Below, in pieces: positions 9,121 through 17,285 of a stretch of 64,000 bases of DNA. Made by a program: the position numbers and the translations under genes. Position 1 is the stretch's first letter. Each line of letters begins with the position of its first letter. The stretch spans positions 310,001 through 374,000 of the forward strand of contig CAVPQK010000024.1 in assembly GCA_963707465.1 (NCBI GenBank). Direction: 5' to 3'. The notes under the pieces are model-generated. The model did not search any database and had not been told where the DNA came from. It was given only the letters and a program-made list of their open reading frames with translations. This stretch comes from Bog-159 sp963707465 (GTDB taxonomy: Bacteria; Acidobacteriota; Terriglobia; Bryobacterales; Bryobacteraceae).

Positions 9121-9986
9121 CCGGCTTTCCTTGCGTGGGCTCTTTCCTTAACCAATGCGCGAATGAAGTCCGGGGTGGAACCGCAACAGCCGCCCACGAA
9201 CGAGGCACCGGCCGCGCACAGCGGCGCGTAGTACGAAGCGAAGCGCTCTGCTGACATTTCGTATCGCAGGCGGCCCGCATCGAGCGCGGGCAAACCGGCA
9301 TTCGGCTTGATCCAGATCGGGAGATCGCAGGCCGCGTGCAGACGCAGGCAGACGGGCGTGGATTGCTCCGGGCCAACGCCGCAATTGGCGCCGACGGCGT
9401 CCGCTCCGGCTTCAACCATCGCCGGCGCTGCGGCCTCAGGAGTCGCGCCGGTCATGGTGCGATCTTTGTGCTTGCCGGAGTCGAAGGCGAAAGAGACGAT
9501 TACGGGCAGCCCGGTACGCTTTGCCGCGGCCACGGCGAGGCGCGCCTCCTCAATGTCGCTCATGGTTTCGAGGAGCAAGGCGTCCGCACCCGCCGCCGCC
9601 AGCGTGGCGGCTTGCGTCGAGAGGGCCGACTGCACCTGCTGTGCGGTGATTTCGCCCGCCATCAGCATTTTGCCCGTGGGACCGATGGCGGCGAATACCA
9701 AGGCGCGACCGGCGGCGGCACGCTTCGAGATCGCCACACCGGCGCGGTTGATGGCCTCCAGGTCTGCGTCCATCGCCACGGCATTCGCGCGAAAGGTGTT
9801 GGTGAGGATGATCTGGCTGCCGGCCTCGACATAAGCGCGCGCCACCTCTTCCACCCGTTCCGGATGGGCCAGGTTCCAAATGTCCGGCGGCGCGCCGGGC
9901 TCGAGACCGCGCGCTTGCAACTGGGTACCCCAAGCCCCGTCCGTGATCAGGGGACCGTCCGCCAGCCAGGCGCGCAGAGCACTCAC
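9105..9986 (-). CDS. Homocysteine S-methyltransferase family protein
   Basis: A 293-aa zinc-dependent TIM-barrel methyltransferase (MmuM / MetH N-domain family). Motifs are ITDGAWGTQL at the N-terminus, QIILTNTFRAN, LLLETMSDIEEA in the middle, and the three zinc cysteines in GANCGVGP (about residue 198) and GGCCGS (about 263). Members transfer a methyl group from S-methylmethionine, or from methylcobalamin in MetH, to homocysteine, making methionine. Its place right after the corrinoid protein suggests it demethylates that protein. The start is GTG at 9986, forming GTGA with the upstream stop; the longer open frame is a shadow. No cobalamin domain is fused to it; that function is in the neighbouring gene. 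Confidence 0.9.
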   Translation of the reverse strand: MSALRAWLADGPLITDGAWGTQLQARGLEPGAPPDIWNLAHPERVEEVARAYVEAGSQIILTNTFRANAVAMDADLEAINRAGVAISKRAAAGRALVFAAIGPTGKMLMAGEITAQQVQSALSTQAATLAAAGADALLLETMSDIEEARLAVAAAKRTGLPVIVSFAFDSGKHKDRTMTGATPEAAAPAMVEAGADAVGANCGVGPEQSTPVCLRLHAACDLPIWIKPNAGLPALDAGRLRYEMSAERFASYYAPLCAAGASFVGGCCGSTPDFIRALVKERAHARKAGCASS

Positions 9987-10627
9987 GCGGCCACCAGTTT
10001 GCGCGCCAGGGCCACGGCAGCACCCGCGCTGTCGCCATAACCGTCGGCTCCGATCGCGTCCGCGTATTGCTGGGTGACTGGCGCACCGCCGACCATGATC
10101 TTCACTTTCTCGCGGAGCCCCGCGGTGCGGAAGGCATCGATAGTGGTTTTCATCGACGTCATGGTTACGGTGAGCAGCGCCGAAAGCGCCACCAGATTGG
10201 CGTTGCGCGCGGCGGCCGCTTCGACGAAGCGCTCGGGCGCTACGTCCGCGCCCAGGTCGATCACCTCGAAGCCGCCGCCTTCCAGCATGGACGCCACCAG
10301 ATTCTTGCCGATGTCGTGCAGGTCGCCCTTGATGGTCCCAATCACGACGCGGCCCACGGGTTGCGCGCCCGTGGCCGCCAGCAGGGGCCGGACTATGGCC
10401 ATGGAAGCTTTCATGGCGCGCGCGGAGAGCAGCATCTCGGGGACGAAGTAGTCTTCGCACTCGAAGCGGCGGCCCACTTCGTCCATGGCCGGCACCAGGC
10501 ATCCGGTCACGATGGTGAGGGGCGTCACGCCCGCGGCGATGGCGGCCTCGGTCGCGGCAGCCGCGGTCTTCCAGTCTCCGTCGATGACGGCTTGGTGCAG
10601 CTTGGCGATGTCAGGCGTGTCAGGCAT
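9983..10627 (-). CDS. Corrinoid (cobalamin-binding) methyl-carrier protein
   Basis: A 214-aa protein of the MtaC/MtbC/MttC family. It has an N-terminal four-helix cap (about 1-85, ending with CEDYFVPEMLLSARAM) followed by a Rossmann-like B12 domain. GDLHDIGKN near residue 100 contains the DxHxxG motif whose histidine ligates cobalt in base-off cobalamin; SALLTVTM and VGGAPVT supply the other two typical contacts. It carries the methyl group as methyl-Co(III) between the substrate-side and acceptor-side methyltransferases. The ATG at 10627 overlaps the upstream gene by 8 bp. Upstream in-frame codons up to 10657 look less likely because they lie deep inside the preceding gene. Confidence 0.93.
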   Translation of the reverse strand: MPDTPDIAKLHQAVIDGDWKTAAAATEAAIAAGVTPLTIVTGCLVPAMDEVGRRFECEDYFVPEMLLSARAMKASMAIVRPLLAATGAQPVGRVVIGTIKGDLHDIGKNLVASMLEGGGFEVIDLGADVAPERFVEAAAARNANLVALSALLTVTMTSMKTTIDAFRTAGLREKVKIMVGGAPVTQQYADAIGADGYGDSAGAAVALARKLVAA

Positions 10628-11897
10628 GTGCAACTCCGTTGAATTCGTGGACCGCATCCAGCATGGCGACGATGTTCTCCACCGGCGTGCCGGCCTGCAG
10701 GTTGTGAATCGAATTGAAGACGAACCCGCCGCCGGGCGCGAAGATCTCGCAGCGGCGCAGCACTTCCTCGCGCACTTGTGGCGGCGTGCCGAAGGGCAGG
10801 GTCTTCTGCGTATCCACGCCGCCGCCCCAGAAGACCAGGCGCGCGCCGTACTTGCGCTTCAACTCTTCCGGCTGCATGCCCACCGCCGAACATTGCACCG
10901 GGTTGATAATGTCGAACCCGGCTTCGATAAAGCTCTCGAAGAACCGCTCCACGCTGCCGCAGGAATGTTTGAAACACTTCCATGTGGTATTGGCATGCAC
11001 CCAATCGTTGACCCGCTGGTAATAGGGGAACCATAGTTCGCGGAAAGTAGGCACCGAGCAGAACGCCGAGGTCTGCGTGCCGAAATCGGTGCCGCAGAGG
11101 AACACGCAATCCACCGCGCCGCCGATGCGGGCATGGATGCGCGCCAGGTTCGCGATGCCGATTTCGCACTGGTGCTCGAAGATGCGGTGAATGTAGCCGC
11201 GGCGCGTGCGCGTGGACATGTACCATTCGGTGACATCCCGGATGCCTTTGGGGCTTTTCAGAAACGGCGCCGGCACCAGCGCGATGTCGCCGAACGCCGT
11301 ACCGCCGAACGATGCCGCCACACCGTAGCCGCTGGCGGCCGCCGCGCGCGCGGAACGCTCGATGTGGTCCAGGTCTTCGTCGGAAATGGGCGTGAACTCT
11401 TCCAGGTTGTCCACCGGGTCGAGCTTTTCGTCATCGATTTCCGGCTGGCGGACGATGGTGTCGAAGAAGGCGCTGCCTACCGGCATGCGGCCGCTGGGCG
11501 CCGCGGTTTGGTCGCCTTCGGGATAGATCAGGATGTCGCCGTTCGGCTCGGTGGTGGTTCGGAAGCCCGAGGGCACCAGCACATCCAGGCCGTGGAAGTT
11601 CCACTCCTTCCAGTCCGCGGCGGGAAAGCCGAACATGGTTTTGCGGGGGAACACGCCAGTGACGTCCAGGCCCATGGCGGCGCGCAGATCGTCCTCCACC
11701 AGGCCCAGCATTTGATAGGGTTCGTGCACTTTCACGGGGCGCAGGGAGAGCCCGTAATAGCGGCGCAAGGCCGCCACGCAAGTGACGTGGACGCCAGTGA
11801 CGGCGGTGCTGCCAAAGTCCAGCGGAATGCGATCCGGCTCGCGATGTTCCAGGGCGGTGCGCAACCTGTCGCGAGAAGAGACGCGGGTTTCGCTCAA
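10620..11897 (-). CDS. UroD-fold methyltransferase, first gene of corrinoid operon
   Basis: About 425 aa, UroD superfamily, starting near SSRDRLRTALEHREPDRIPLDFGS, the usual opening of UroD-type methyltransferases. It has an HSCG motif near residue 310, like the HxC zinc motif of MtaA/MtbA, but the distal cysteine motif is replaced by FNSIHNLQAGTP. This pattern is familiar from substrate-side proteins of methoxy-compound demethylase systems, so it is the best candidate for the enzyme that takes the methyl from the substrate. It is the promoter-proximal gene of the leftward operon. The start is uncertain: TTG at 11897 (chosen), CTG at 11900, or GTG at 11954. A TATAAAT box lies six bases upstream of the TTG, so the transcript could be leaderless. 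Confidence 0.85.
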   Translation of the reverse strand: MSETRVSSRDRLRTALEHREPDRIPLDFGSTAVTGVHVTCVAALRRYYGLSLRPVKVHEPYQMLGLVEDDLRAAMGLDVTGVFPRKTMFGFPAADWKEWNFHGLDVLVPSGFRTTTEPNGDILIYPEGDQTAAPSGRMPVGSAFFDTIVRQPEIDDEKLDPVDNLEEFTPISDEDLDHIERSARAAAASGYGVAASFGGTAFGDIALVPAPFLKSPKGIRDVTEWYMSTRTRRGYIHRIFEHQCEIGIANLARIHARIGGAVDCVFLCGTDFGTQTSAFCSVPTFRELWFPYYQRVNDWVHANTTWKCFKHSCGSVERFFESFIEAGFDIINPVQCSAVGMQPEELKRKYGARLVFWGGGVDTQKTLPFGTPPQVREEVLRRCEIFAPGGGFVFNSIHNLQAGTPVENIVAMLDAVHEFNGVAHA

Positions 11898-11903
11898 CAG
11901 CCG

Positions 11904-11910
11904 ATTTATA
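11904..11910 (-). promoter_or_regulatory. Possible -10 box (TATAAAT) of corrinoid operon
   Basis: TATAAAT on the minus strand, six bases before the TTG proposed as start of the first UroD gene, in otherwise GC-rich DNA between two divergent operons. No convincing -35 box sits 16-18 bp upstream; a TTGACA exists but 32 bp away. If used, transcription would start at about the start codon. Confidence 0.35.
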
Positions 11911-11979
11911 GCACGGTGCAGTATGAACCGCGCGGGTCCACCTGTCAACCGCACACGGTGATAGCGTTCTTATTGGAAG

Positions 11980-13686
11980 ATGTTTTCAACTGCTCAAACC
12001 GGCCGGCCAGCGGGTTTGCTGGCCCTGGCGCCGGCCGATCTCGTGGTTATTTGCCTGTACTTCGCGCTGGTGCTGGGGGTCGGGGTGTATTTGAAGCGCC
12101 GGGTTCGGGCCAGCGAAGACTTCTTCTTTGCCGGCAAGGGCATTGGCTCCTGGGTGGCGGGCCTTAGTTTCGTCGCGGCGAACCTGGGAACGCTGGAACT
12201 GCTGGGCTGGTCGGCGTCGGCGTATCAGTACGGCATGCTGGCCGCGCACTGGTATTGGATCGGCGCGGTCCCGGCGATGCTGTTTCTCGGCATGGTGATG
12301 ATCCCGTTTTATTACGTGTCGAAGACCCACTCGGTACCAGGCTATCTGAAGCTCCGCTATGGCGAAGGAGCACGGCAGCTTTCCGCCCTGTCTTTTGCGG
12401 CCATGACCGTACTGATGAGCGGGATCAACATGTATTCGATGGCCGTGGTGATGAAGGTCATTCTGGGTTGGAATATCAATTTCAGCATTCTCGTTTCCAC
12501 CGTGACCGTGGGGGTGTATGTGGCACTCGGCGGCTTGCTTTCCGCCATTGTCAACGAAGTCGTTCAATTTGTTTTGATTTGGGCTGGAACCGTCTCTATC
12601 CCCATCCTCGGCCTGATCGAAACAGGCGGCTGGAAGGGCATGCTGGCGCGCATCGCCGCCCGCGCGCCCTCCGCGGACTATACACACATGTGGCGGAATA
12701 TGGGCGCGGCGGCGGACAACCCGATGGGGGTGCACTGGACCGGGATCGTCTTCGGCCTGGGCTTCATAGGCGCTTTCGGCTATTGGACCACCGACTTCCT
12801 GGTTGTCCAGCGGGTGATGGCCGCGCGGGATTTGAGATCGGCGAAGATCGCCACGACTATTGGGGCCGCATTCAAAATGATGTTGCCGGCGATTGTCATC
12901 CTGCCCGGCTTGTTGGGGCTGGCCGTGCTGCCGATGAAGCTGACCGGGGAGACGGAGGCGCTGGCGACCGGCGGTCACAGCTACAACGAAGTGATGCCGC
13001 TAATGATGGGCAGGTATCTGGGACCTGGTTTCCTGGGCATCGGCGTGACCGCGCTGATTGCCGGCTTCATGTCCGGGATGGCGGGAAACATCAGCGCTTT
13101 CGCCACGGTCTGGACCTACGACATTTATCGTCCGATATTCAACCGGGCGGCAGACGATGCGAAATGCCTCCGGATCGGGCGGTGGTGTACGGTCAACGGC
13201 CTGGCGGCCAGCATTGGCGCCGCGTATGTGGTGATGCAATTCGCCAGCATCATGGATTACGTGCAGGCGTTGTTCGGCTTCTTCATCATTCCCCTTTTCG
13301 GTACGGTGATTATCGGGATGCTGTGGAAACGCGCCACTCCGGCGGGAGGATTCTGGGGGCTGCTGTGCGGGACTTTGTCGTCCGTCATGCTCTGGCTGGT
13401 GGTGAAGTTTGATCCCCAGGCACTGGCCGTGCTGGCTTTCTCAGCAAACGCCAAGCCGATGGCCGAGAATCTGTACCGGTTCATCTGGTCCTGGCTGGTG
13501 TGCGTGGCCGTGACGATTCTGGTCAGCCTCGCGACCCGGCCAAAACCCGCCGCGGAACTGCAGGGGCTGGTGTACGGCTTTGCGACGCTACCATCGGAAG
13601 AAACGGTGCCCATTTACCGGCGGCCCATTTTCGCGGCCGCGCTGGTTGCCGCTGTCTTCGTGTGGTTGAATTGGGTTTTCTGGTAA
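11980..13686 (+). CDS. Sodium:solute symporter (SSS family, SGLT-like)
   Basis: A 568-aa integral membrane protein with about 14 hydrophobic segments. The N-terminal pattern (LVVICLYFALVLGVGVY, then the ASEDFFFAGKGIGSWVAG loop) is the standard SSS signature of SGLT/PutP-type proteins, and the GHSYNEVMP and ITALIAGFMSGMAGNISAFATVWTYDIYRP-like regions (split here by residues not shown) match SGLT-type sugar symporters best. Family members couple inward sodium flow to uptake of sugars, amino acids or organic acids. It heads the rightward operon, five bases before the next UroD-family gene, and is divergent from the corrinoid operon, so it is the likely importer of the shared substrate. The ATG at 11980 is preceded by GGAAG at very short spacing, a poor ribosome site. 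Confidence 0.92.
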   Translation: MFSTAQTGRPAGLLALAPADLVVICLYFALVLGVGVYLKRRVRASEDFFFAGKGIGSWVAGLSFVAANLGTLELLGWSASAYQYGMLAAHWYWIGAVPAMLFLGMVMIPFYYVSKTHSVPGYLKLRYGEGARQLSALSFAAMTVLMSGINMYSMAVVMKVILGWNINFSILVSTVTVGVYVALGGLLSAIVNEVVQFVLIWAGTVSIPILGLIETGGWKGMLARIAARAPSADYTHMWRNMGAAADNPMGVHWTGIVFGLGFIGAFGYWTTDFLVVQRVMAARDLRSAKIATTIGAAFKMMLPAIVILPGLLGLAVLPMKLTGETEALATGGHSYNEVMPLMMGRYLGPGFLGIGVTALIAGFMSGMAGNISAFATVWTYDIYRPIFNRAADDAKCLRIGRWCTVNGLAASIGAAYVVMQFASIMDYVQALFGFFIIPLFGTVIIGMLWKRATPAGGFWGLLCGTLSSVMLWLVVKFDPQALAVLAFSANAKPMAENLYRFIWSWLVCVAVTILVSLATRPKPAAELQGLVYGFATLPSEETVPIYRRPIFAAALVAAVFVWLNWVFW

Positions 13687-13691
13687 CTCAC

Positions 13692-14714
13692 ATGAGCTAT
13701 TCCAAGAAGGAACGGATGCTCCGCGCCCTCAGGCGTGAGCCGGTCGACCGGCTTCCCACGCAAATAAACTTCACACGGGTAATGGGACGAAGGCTGTGCG
13801 ACTACTTCGGGATCCCGGAGGGTGAACTGCCTGTGCGTCTGGGCAATCACCTGAGGCGCGTGGACATCGATCACCCTCGCCGCACGAATGCGGATGGGTC
13901 GATCGAATTCGACTGGTGGGGCGCGGGGTGGGACACCCGCACGGAAGGGTACTGGCATGCATTCTCGCCTCTCGAAGATTCGCTCGATCTGGACGGCTAT
14001 CGATGGCCCGACCCGAACGACGCGGGCCTGCTCAACACGGCCATGCGGACAATTCTCAAGGATGGAGCGGACTATTTCATCGCGCCAAATATCGGGATCT
14101 GTCTCTTTGAGCGGGCGTGGTCGCTGCGGGGATTCGATCAACTGCTCATGGACATGATCGAGCGCCCGGAGTGGGTTGAGGAACTGCTGGACCGAATCAC
14201 GGAGATCCAGGCGGCTCTGGCGAGGAGATTCGTCGCGGCGGGCGTTGCGGGCGGGTACTTCGGCGACGACTACGGCGCCCAACGCGCGATGCTGTTCTCC
14301 CCGCGGCTGTGGCGGAGGCTGATCAAACCGCGCCTGGCGAAGCTGTTTGCGGTCTTCACGGACGCGGGACTTCCGGTCATTCTGCACTCCGACGGCGATA
14401 TCCGGGCGATACTGCCGGATCTGGTCGAGATTGGGTTGACCACGCTGAATCCCGTACAGCCGGAGGTGTTGGATCATCTGTGGCTGCAGAGCGAGTATGG
14501 CGCGAAGCTGAGTTTCTACGGCGGAATCTCGACGCAGGGCGTACTGCCGAGCGGCACCGTGGAGGAGGTGCGGGCCGCGACGGTGGCTTGTGCGCGATCC
14601 CTGGCGCCAGAGGGAACGGGTCTGCTGCTGGGGCCTTCGCATCGGATGCAGGCGGACATTCCCAGCAGGAACGTGGAGGCGATGCTGGATGCTTTCGACA
14701 ACGAAAGCCGCTGA
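13692..14714 (+). CDS. UroD-fold protein, third paralog, altered metal ligands
   Basis: A 340-aa UroD-superfamily protein starting MSYSKKERMLRALRREPVDR, the usual opening for the methyltransferase branch. At the position of the zinc HxC motif it has LHSDGD (about residues 231-236), with Asp in place of Cys, and the distal motif is LGPSHRMQADIPSRN with no cysteine. It therefore cannot bind zinc in the MtaA way and may use another metal site or none. Its partner is probably the corrinoid protein encoded on the other side of the divergent promoter. The gene starts five bases after the symporter and overlaps the kinase gene by 26 bp, so all are co-translated. Confidence 0.85.
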   Translation: MSYSKKERMLRALRREPVDRLPTQINFTRVMGRRLCDYFGIPEGELPVRLGNHLRRVDIDHPRRTNADGSIEFDWWGAGWDTRTEGYWHAFSPLEDSLDLDGYRWPDPNDAGLLNTAMRTILKDGADYFIAPNIGICLFERAWSLRGFDQLLMDMIERPEWVEELLDRITEIQAALARRFVAAGVAGGYFGDDYGAQRAMLFSPRLWRRLIKPRLAKLFAVFTDAGLPVILHSDGDIRAILPDLVEIGLTTLNPVQPEVLDHLWLQSEYGAKLSFYGGISTQGVLPSGTVEEVRAATVACARSLAPEGTGLLLGPSHRMQADIPSRNVEAMLDAFDNESR

Positions 14715-15891
14715 CTGGGCGGCAGACTCGCAGGCGCGTGCCGCTGGTGTGGCCGCTTGTTTCCGGGAGAGATACGCAAGCGATCCTGAGATATGGGCCC
14801 GCGCGCCGGGACGCGTGGATCTGATGGGCAGCCATACAGACTACAACCTGGGCTTCGTGTTGGTGCTGCCGATCAGCCGGGACACGTGGATTGCCGCGCG
14901 GCGCAGGAACGACGGGATGGTCCGCGTATATTCGATGAACCTCGATGCGGAGGACGAGTTCCGAGTTGAGAAGATCGCCGTGGATGCCGGTTCCAGGTGG
15001 TGCAATTATGTGCGGGGCGTCGCCCGGACCCTGCAGGACGAGGGGCTAGCACCGACGGGCTGTGATGCGGCGATCCATAGCACTGTCCCGTTGGAAAGCG
15101 GGTTGAGCTCATCGGCAGCGCTCGAATGCGCGCTGGCTACGGTGTTCGCAGGATTAGGCGGCTGGACCCTGGCGCCGGAGCGGAAGGCGCTGCTGTGCCA
15201 GAAGGCCGAGAACGAGTTCGTGGGCGTAAAATGCGGGATTCTGGATCAGTTTGCGGCGTGTCTCGGACGCGCGGGGTGCGCGCTCCTTCTCGACTGCCGG
15301 GACCTGTCGACGCGCGTTGTGTGGATTGCCGATGGAATTCGGGTGGTGGTGTGCAACACGATGGCGCAACGCAGGCTTTCGGGGAGCGAATACGCCCAAC
15401 GCCGGGAGGAGTGCGAGCAGGGCGCCGCGGCATTCAGTGTGAACGCACTGCGAGATGTGACACCGGAGATGCTGGCGGGGAGGAAGGGCGAACTTCCGGA
15501 AGTGGTCGCCAAACGATGCGAATTCATCATCGCGGAGAGCGCGCGGGCCGAGTCACTGGCCCAGGCGCTGACAGCGGGTGACCGGCCAGGGGTGGCGCGG
15601 CTCTGCGCGGAGTCTTTTGCGGGTGCCAGGGACCTTTACGAGATCTGCTCGCCGGCGATGGCAGCCATGATGGAGGCGATGCTGGCTGCCCCTGGAGTGA
15701 TCGGAGCGCGGCAAGCGGGGGCCGGATTCGGTGGCTCGATGGTCGCCCTGGTGGATGCCGCGCAGACGCAGGCCTTCTGCACCGCGGTTCAGGACTCCTA
15801 TCACCGCGCGACACATGTCTGTCCCGAAATCTACCCGGTTGAGGCTGCGCCGGGAGCGGGGCAGTTCGACGGAGAGGAGTTCCGCAAATGA
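14689..15891 (+). CDS. Galactokinase-like GHMP sugar kinase
   Basis: A 400-aa GHMP kinase. Galactokinase signatures: ARAPGRVDLMGSHTDYN (motif I), PLESGLSSSAALECA (ATP loop, motif II), CGILDQFAACLG with the catalytic Asp, and GAGFGGSMVALV (motif III). In canonical galactokinases motif I reads GEHTDYN; here Glu is replaced by Ser. From structures of galactokinase as I recall them, that Glu contacts the sugar's C6 hydroxyl, so the substrate may differ there (for example a 6-deoxy, 6-O-methyl or pentose sugar); this is inference. The start is ATG at 14689, preceded by GGAGG at 9 bp; the longer open frame is a shadow of the UroD gene. The stop overlaps the next start as ATGA. Confidence 0.88.
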   Translation: MLSTTKAADWAADSQARAAGVAACFRERYASDPEIWARAPGRVDLMGSHTDYNLGFVLVLPISRDTWIAARRRNDGMVRVYSMNLDAEDEFRVEKIAVDAGSRWCNYVRGVARTLQDEGLAPTGCDAAIHSTVPLESGLSSSAALECALATVFAGLGGWTLAPERKALLCQKAENEFVGVKCGILDQFAACLGRAGCALLLDCRDLSTRVVWIADGIRVVVCNTMAQRRLSGSEYAQRREECEQGAAAFSVNALRDVTPEMLAGRKGELPEVVAKRCEFIIAESARAESLAQALTAGDRPGVARLCAESFAGARDLYEICSPAMAAMMEAMLAAPGVIGARQAGAGFGGSMVALVDAAQTQAFCTAVQDSYHRATHVCPEIYPVEAAPGAGQFDGEEFRK

Positions 15892-16709
15892 ATGTCACGA
15901 CCCTGCCTGACCTTAGTGCCGGTTACGATGTGACAGCCGAGCAAATCAGTGAGTTCCAACGTAACGGCCACATCCTGATGCGGAATGTGGCCTCGGCGGA
16001 AGAGGTGGCATCTTACCGGAGTGTCATTCTCGCAGCGCGGGACCGCTTTGGCCCCGCGCGAACGGCCCTGGAGGATCGCGACACCTACAGCAAAGCATTC
16101 CTGAAAGGCATGAATTTGTGGCCAAACGACGAGGGCGTGCGCCGCTTTGTCCTGGCAGGCCGATTTGCCAGGATCGCGGCCGATCTGCTGGGGGTGCAGG
16201 GCGTCCGGATCTATCACGACCAGGCTTTGCTCAAGGAGCCCGGCGGCGGAATCACGCCATGGCACCAGGATCAGCACTATTGGCCCTTGGACACGGACAA
16301 TACCATAACGATGTGGATGCCGTTGGTTGAGGTGTCCCCGGAAATGGGCGTCATGCGGTTTGCGTCGGGATCCCATCTGGACGGCTACCTCGGAGACATG
16401 CCGATCGGCGACCAGTCGGAGGAACAGTTCGAGCAGTATATTCAAAGTCGCGGCTACAAAATCGCCGCGGGAGTCGCCATGCAGGCTGGGGACGCCACCT
16501 TCCACTTTGGTTGGACGCTGCACGGTGCGCCCCCTAATGCTACGGACCGCATGCGCGAAGTGATGACGGTGATTTGGTATGCCGACGGAGCCAGAGTCAC
16601 CGCCCCCGACAACTTCAACCGGCGGCGCGATCTGGAAAGGTGGATACCGGGTTCAAAGCCCGGGGACCTTGCGGCGAGTGAGCTGAATCCGCTGGTTTTC
16701 CATCGCTAG
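15888..16709 (+). CDS. PhyH-type Fe(II)/2-oxoglutarate dioxygenase
   Basis: A 273-aa phytanoyl-CoA dioxygenase-family protein. The iron facial triad is visible as HQD in WHQDQHYW (about 125-127) and the distal His in TLHGAPPN (about 212); the Arg of MREVMTVIWY about 11 residues later is the 2-oxoglutarate ligand. It couples 2-oxoglutarate and oxygen to hydroxylation of an unknown substrate. Many family members act on small polar molecules, and oxidation of an O- or N-methyl group, releasing formaldehyde, would be one possible reaction here. It is the last gene of the symporter/UroD/kinase operon, starting within the ATGA overlap, so it belongs to the same pathway. Confidence 0.9.
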   Translation: MNVTTLPDLSAGYDVTAEQISEFQRNGHILMRNVASAEEVASYRSVILAARDRFGPARTALEDRDTYSKAFLKGMNLWPNDEGVRRFVLAGRFARIAADLLGVQGVRIYHDQALLKEPGGGITPWHQDQHYWPLDTDNTITMWMPLVEVSPEMGVMRFASGSHLDGYLGDMPIGDQSEEQFEQYIQSRGYKIAAGVAMQAGDATFHFGWTLHGAPPNATDRMREVMTVIWYADGARVTAPDNFNRRRDLERWIPGSKPGDLAASELNPLVFHR

Positions 16710-16723
16710 GCCGGGCGGGTCGC

Positions 16724-17119
16724 TTAGCGCTTGCCCTTAGCGATGTGGCCGCGCCCGTCTCGCACTTCGTTTCCTTTGAAGTGCGCGCTATCGACGCGCT
16801 TTGCTTCGTCCGCTTTCTCACCAGCTTTCGGCATGGGGCCTTTATAGCCATGGGCTGGATGGAAGTGATTGTTTACGTGGCCCCGGAAATCGGCCGCGCC
16901 ATGAAACCATGGGCCGGCGCCGATGAAGACGCCGCCAACAAACCATTCCGGACCGTAATAGCCGGCGGGTGCACAAGCATAAGGAGGGACATCATAGTAA
17001 CCATAAGGACAGTCGGGGGCTACTCCGACTTCGACGCCGACCTGAGCCGCCGCCCTCGGGGCCGCCGCCGTCAAGCCGATTGCGGCAACCGTAGTCAACA
17101 TTACAAGCGTAAAGCGCAT
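16724..17119 (-). CDS. Small secreted protein of unknown function
   Basis: A 131-aa protein with a signal peptide (MRFTLVMLTTVAAIGLTAAA, cleavage near AAAQ). The mature part is rich in Gly, Pro and Tyr (CPYGYYDVPPYACAPAGYYG), then FVGGVFIGAGPWFHG and a His-rich FRGHVNNHFHPAHGY, ending in a charged tail. Proteins of this look are common in soil bacteria and resemble outer-surface or metal-associated small proteins, but no function is known to me. The start has a good ribosome site (GAGGTGA, 5 bp). It is convergent with the PhyH gene (14 bp apart) and divergent from the LysE gene. Confidence 0.7.
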   Translation of the reverse strand: MRFTLVMLTTVAAIGLTAAAPRAAAQVGVEVGVAPDCPYGYYDVPPYACAPAGYYGPEWFVGGVFIGAGPWFHGAADFRGHVNNHFHPAHGYKGPMPKAGEKADEAKRVDSAHFKGNEVRDGRGHIAKGKR

Positions 17120-17285
17120 TTAATTCACCTCGCAATTGTTTAGGCAGTTAGCCTGCCAGTGTGGGTCACGGCACTTCCGGTTGGTCCTTACTCCATCTCG
17201 AGCGCCGGCGCCGGCAAGACGCACCGCTCTCTGTGCTAGTATTCATACTTCCAGTGTGCCGACGAGATGCGACGGGTTTGTTTCG

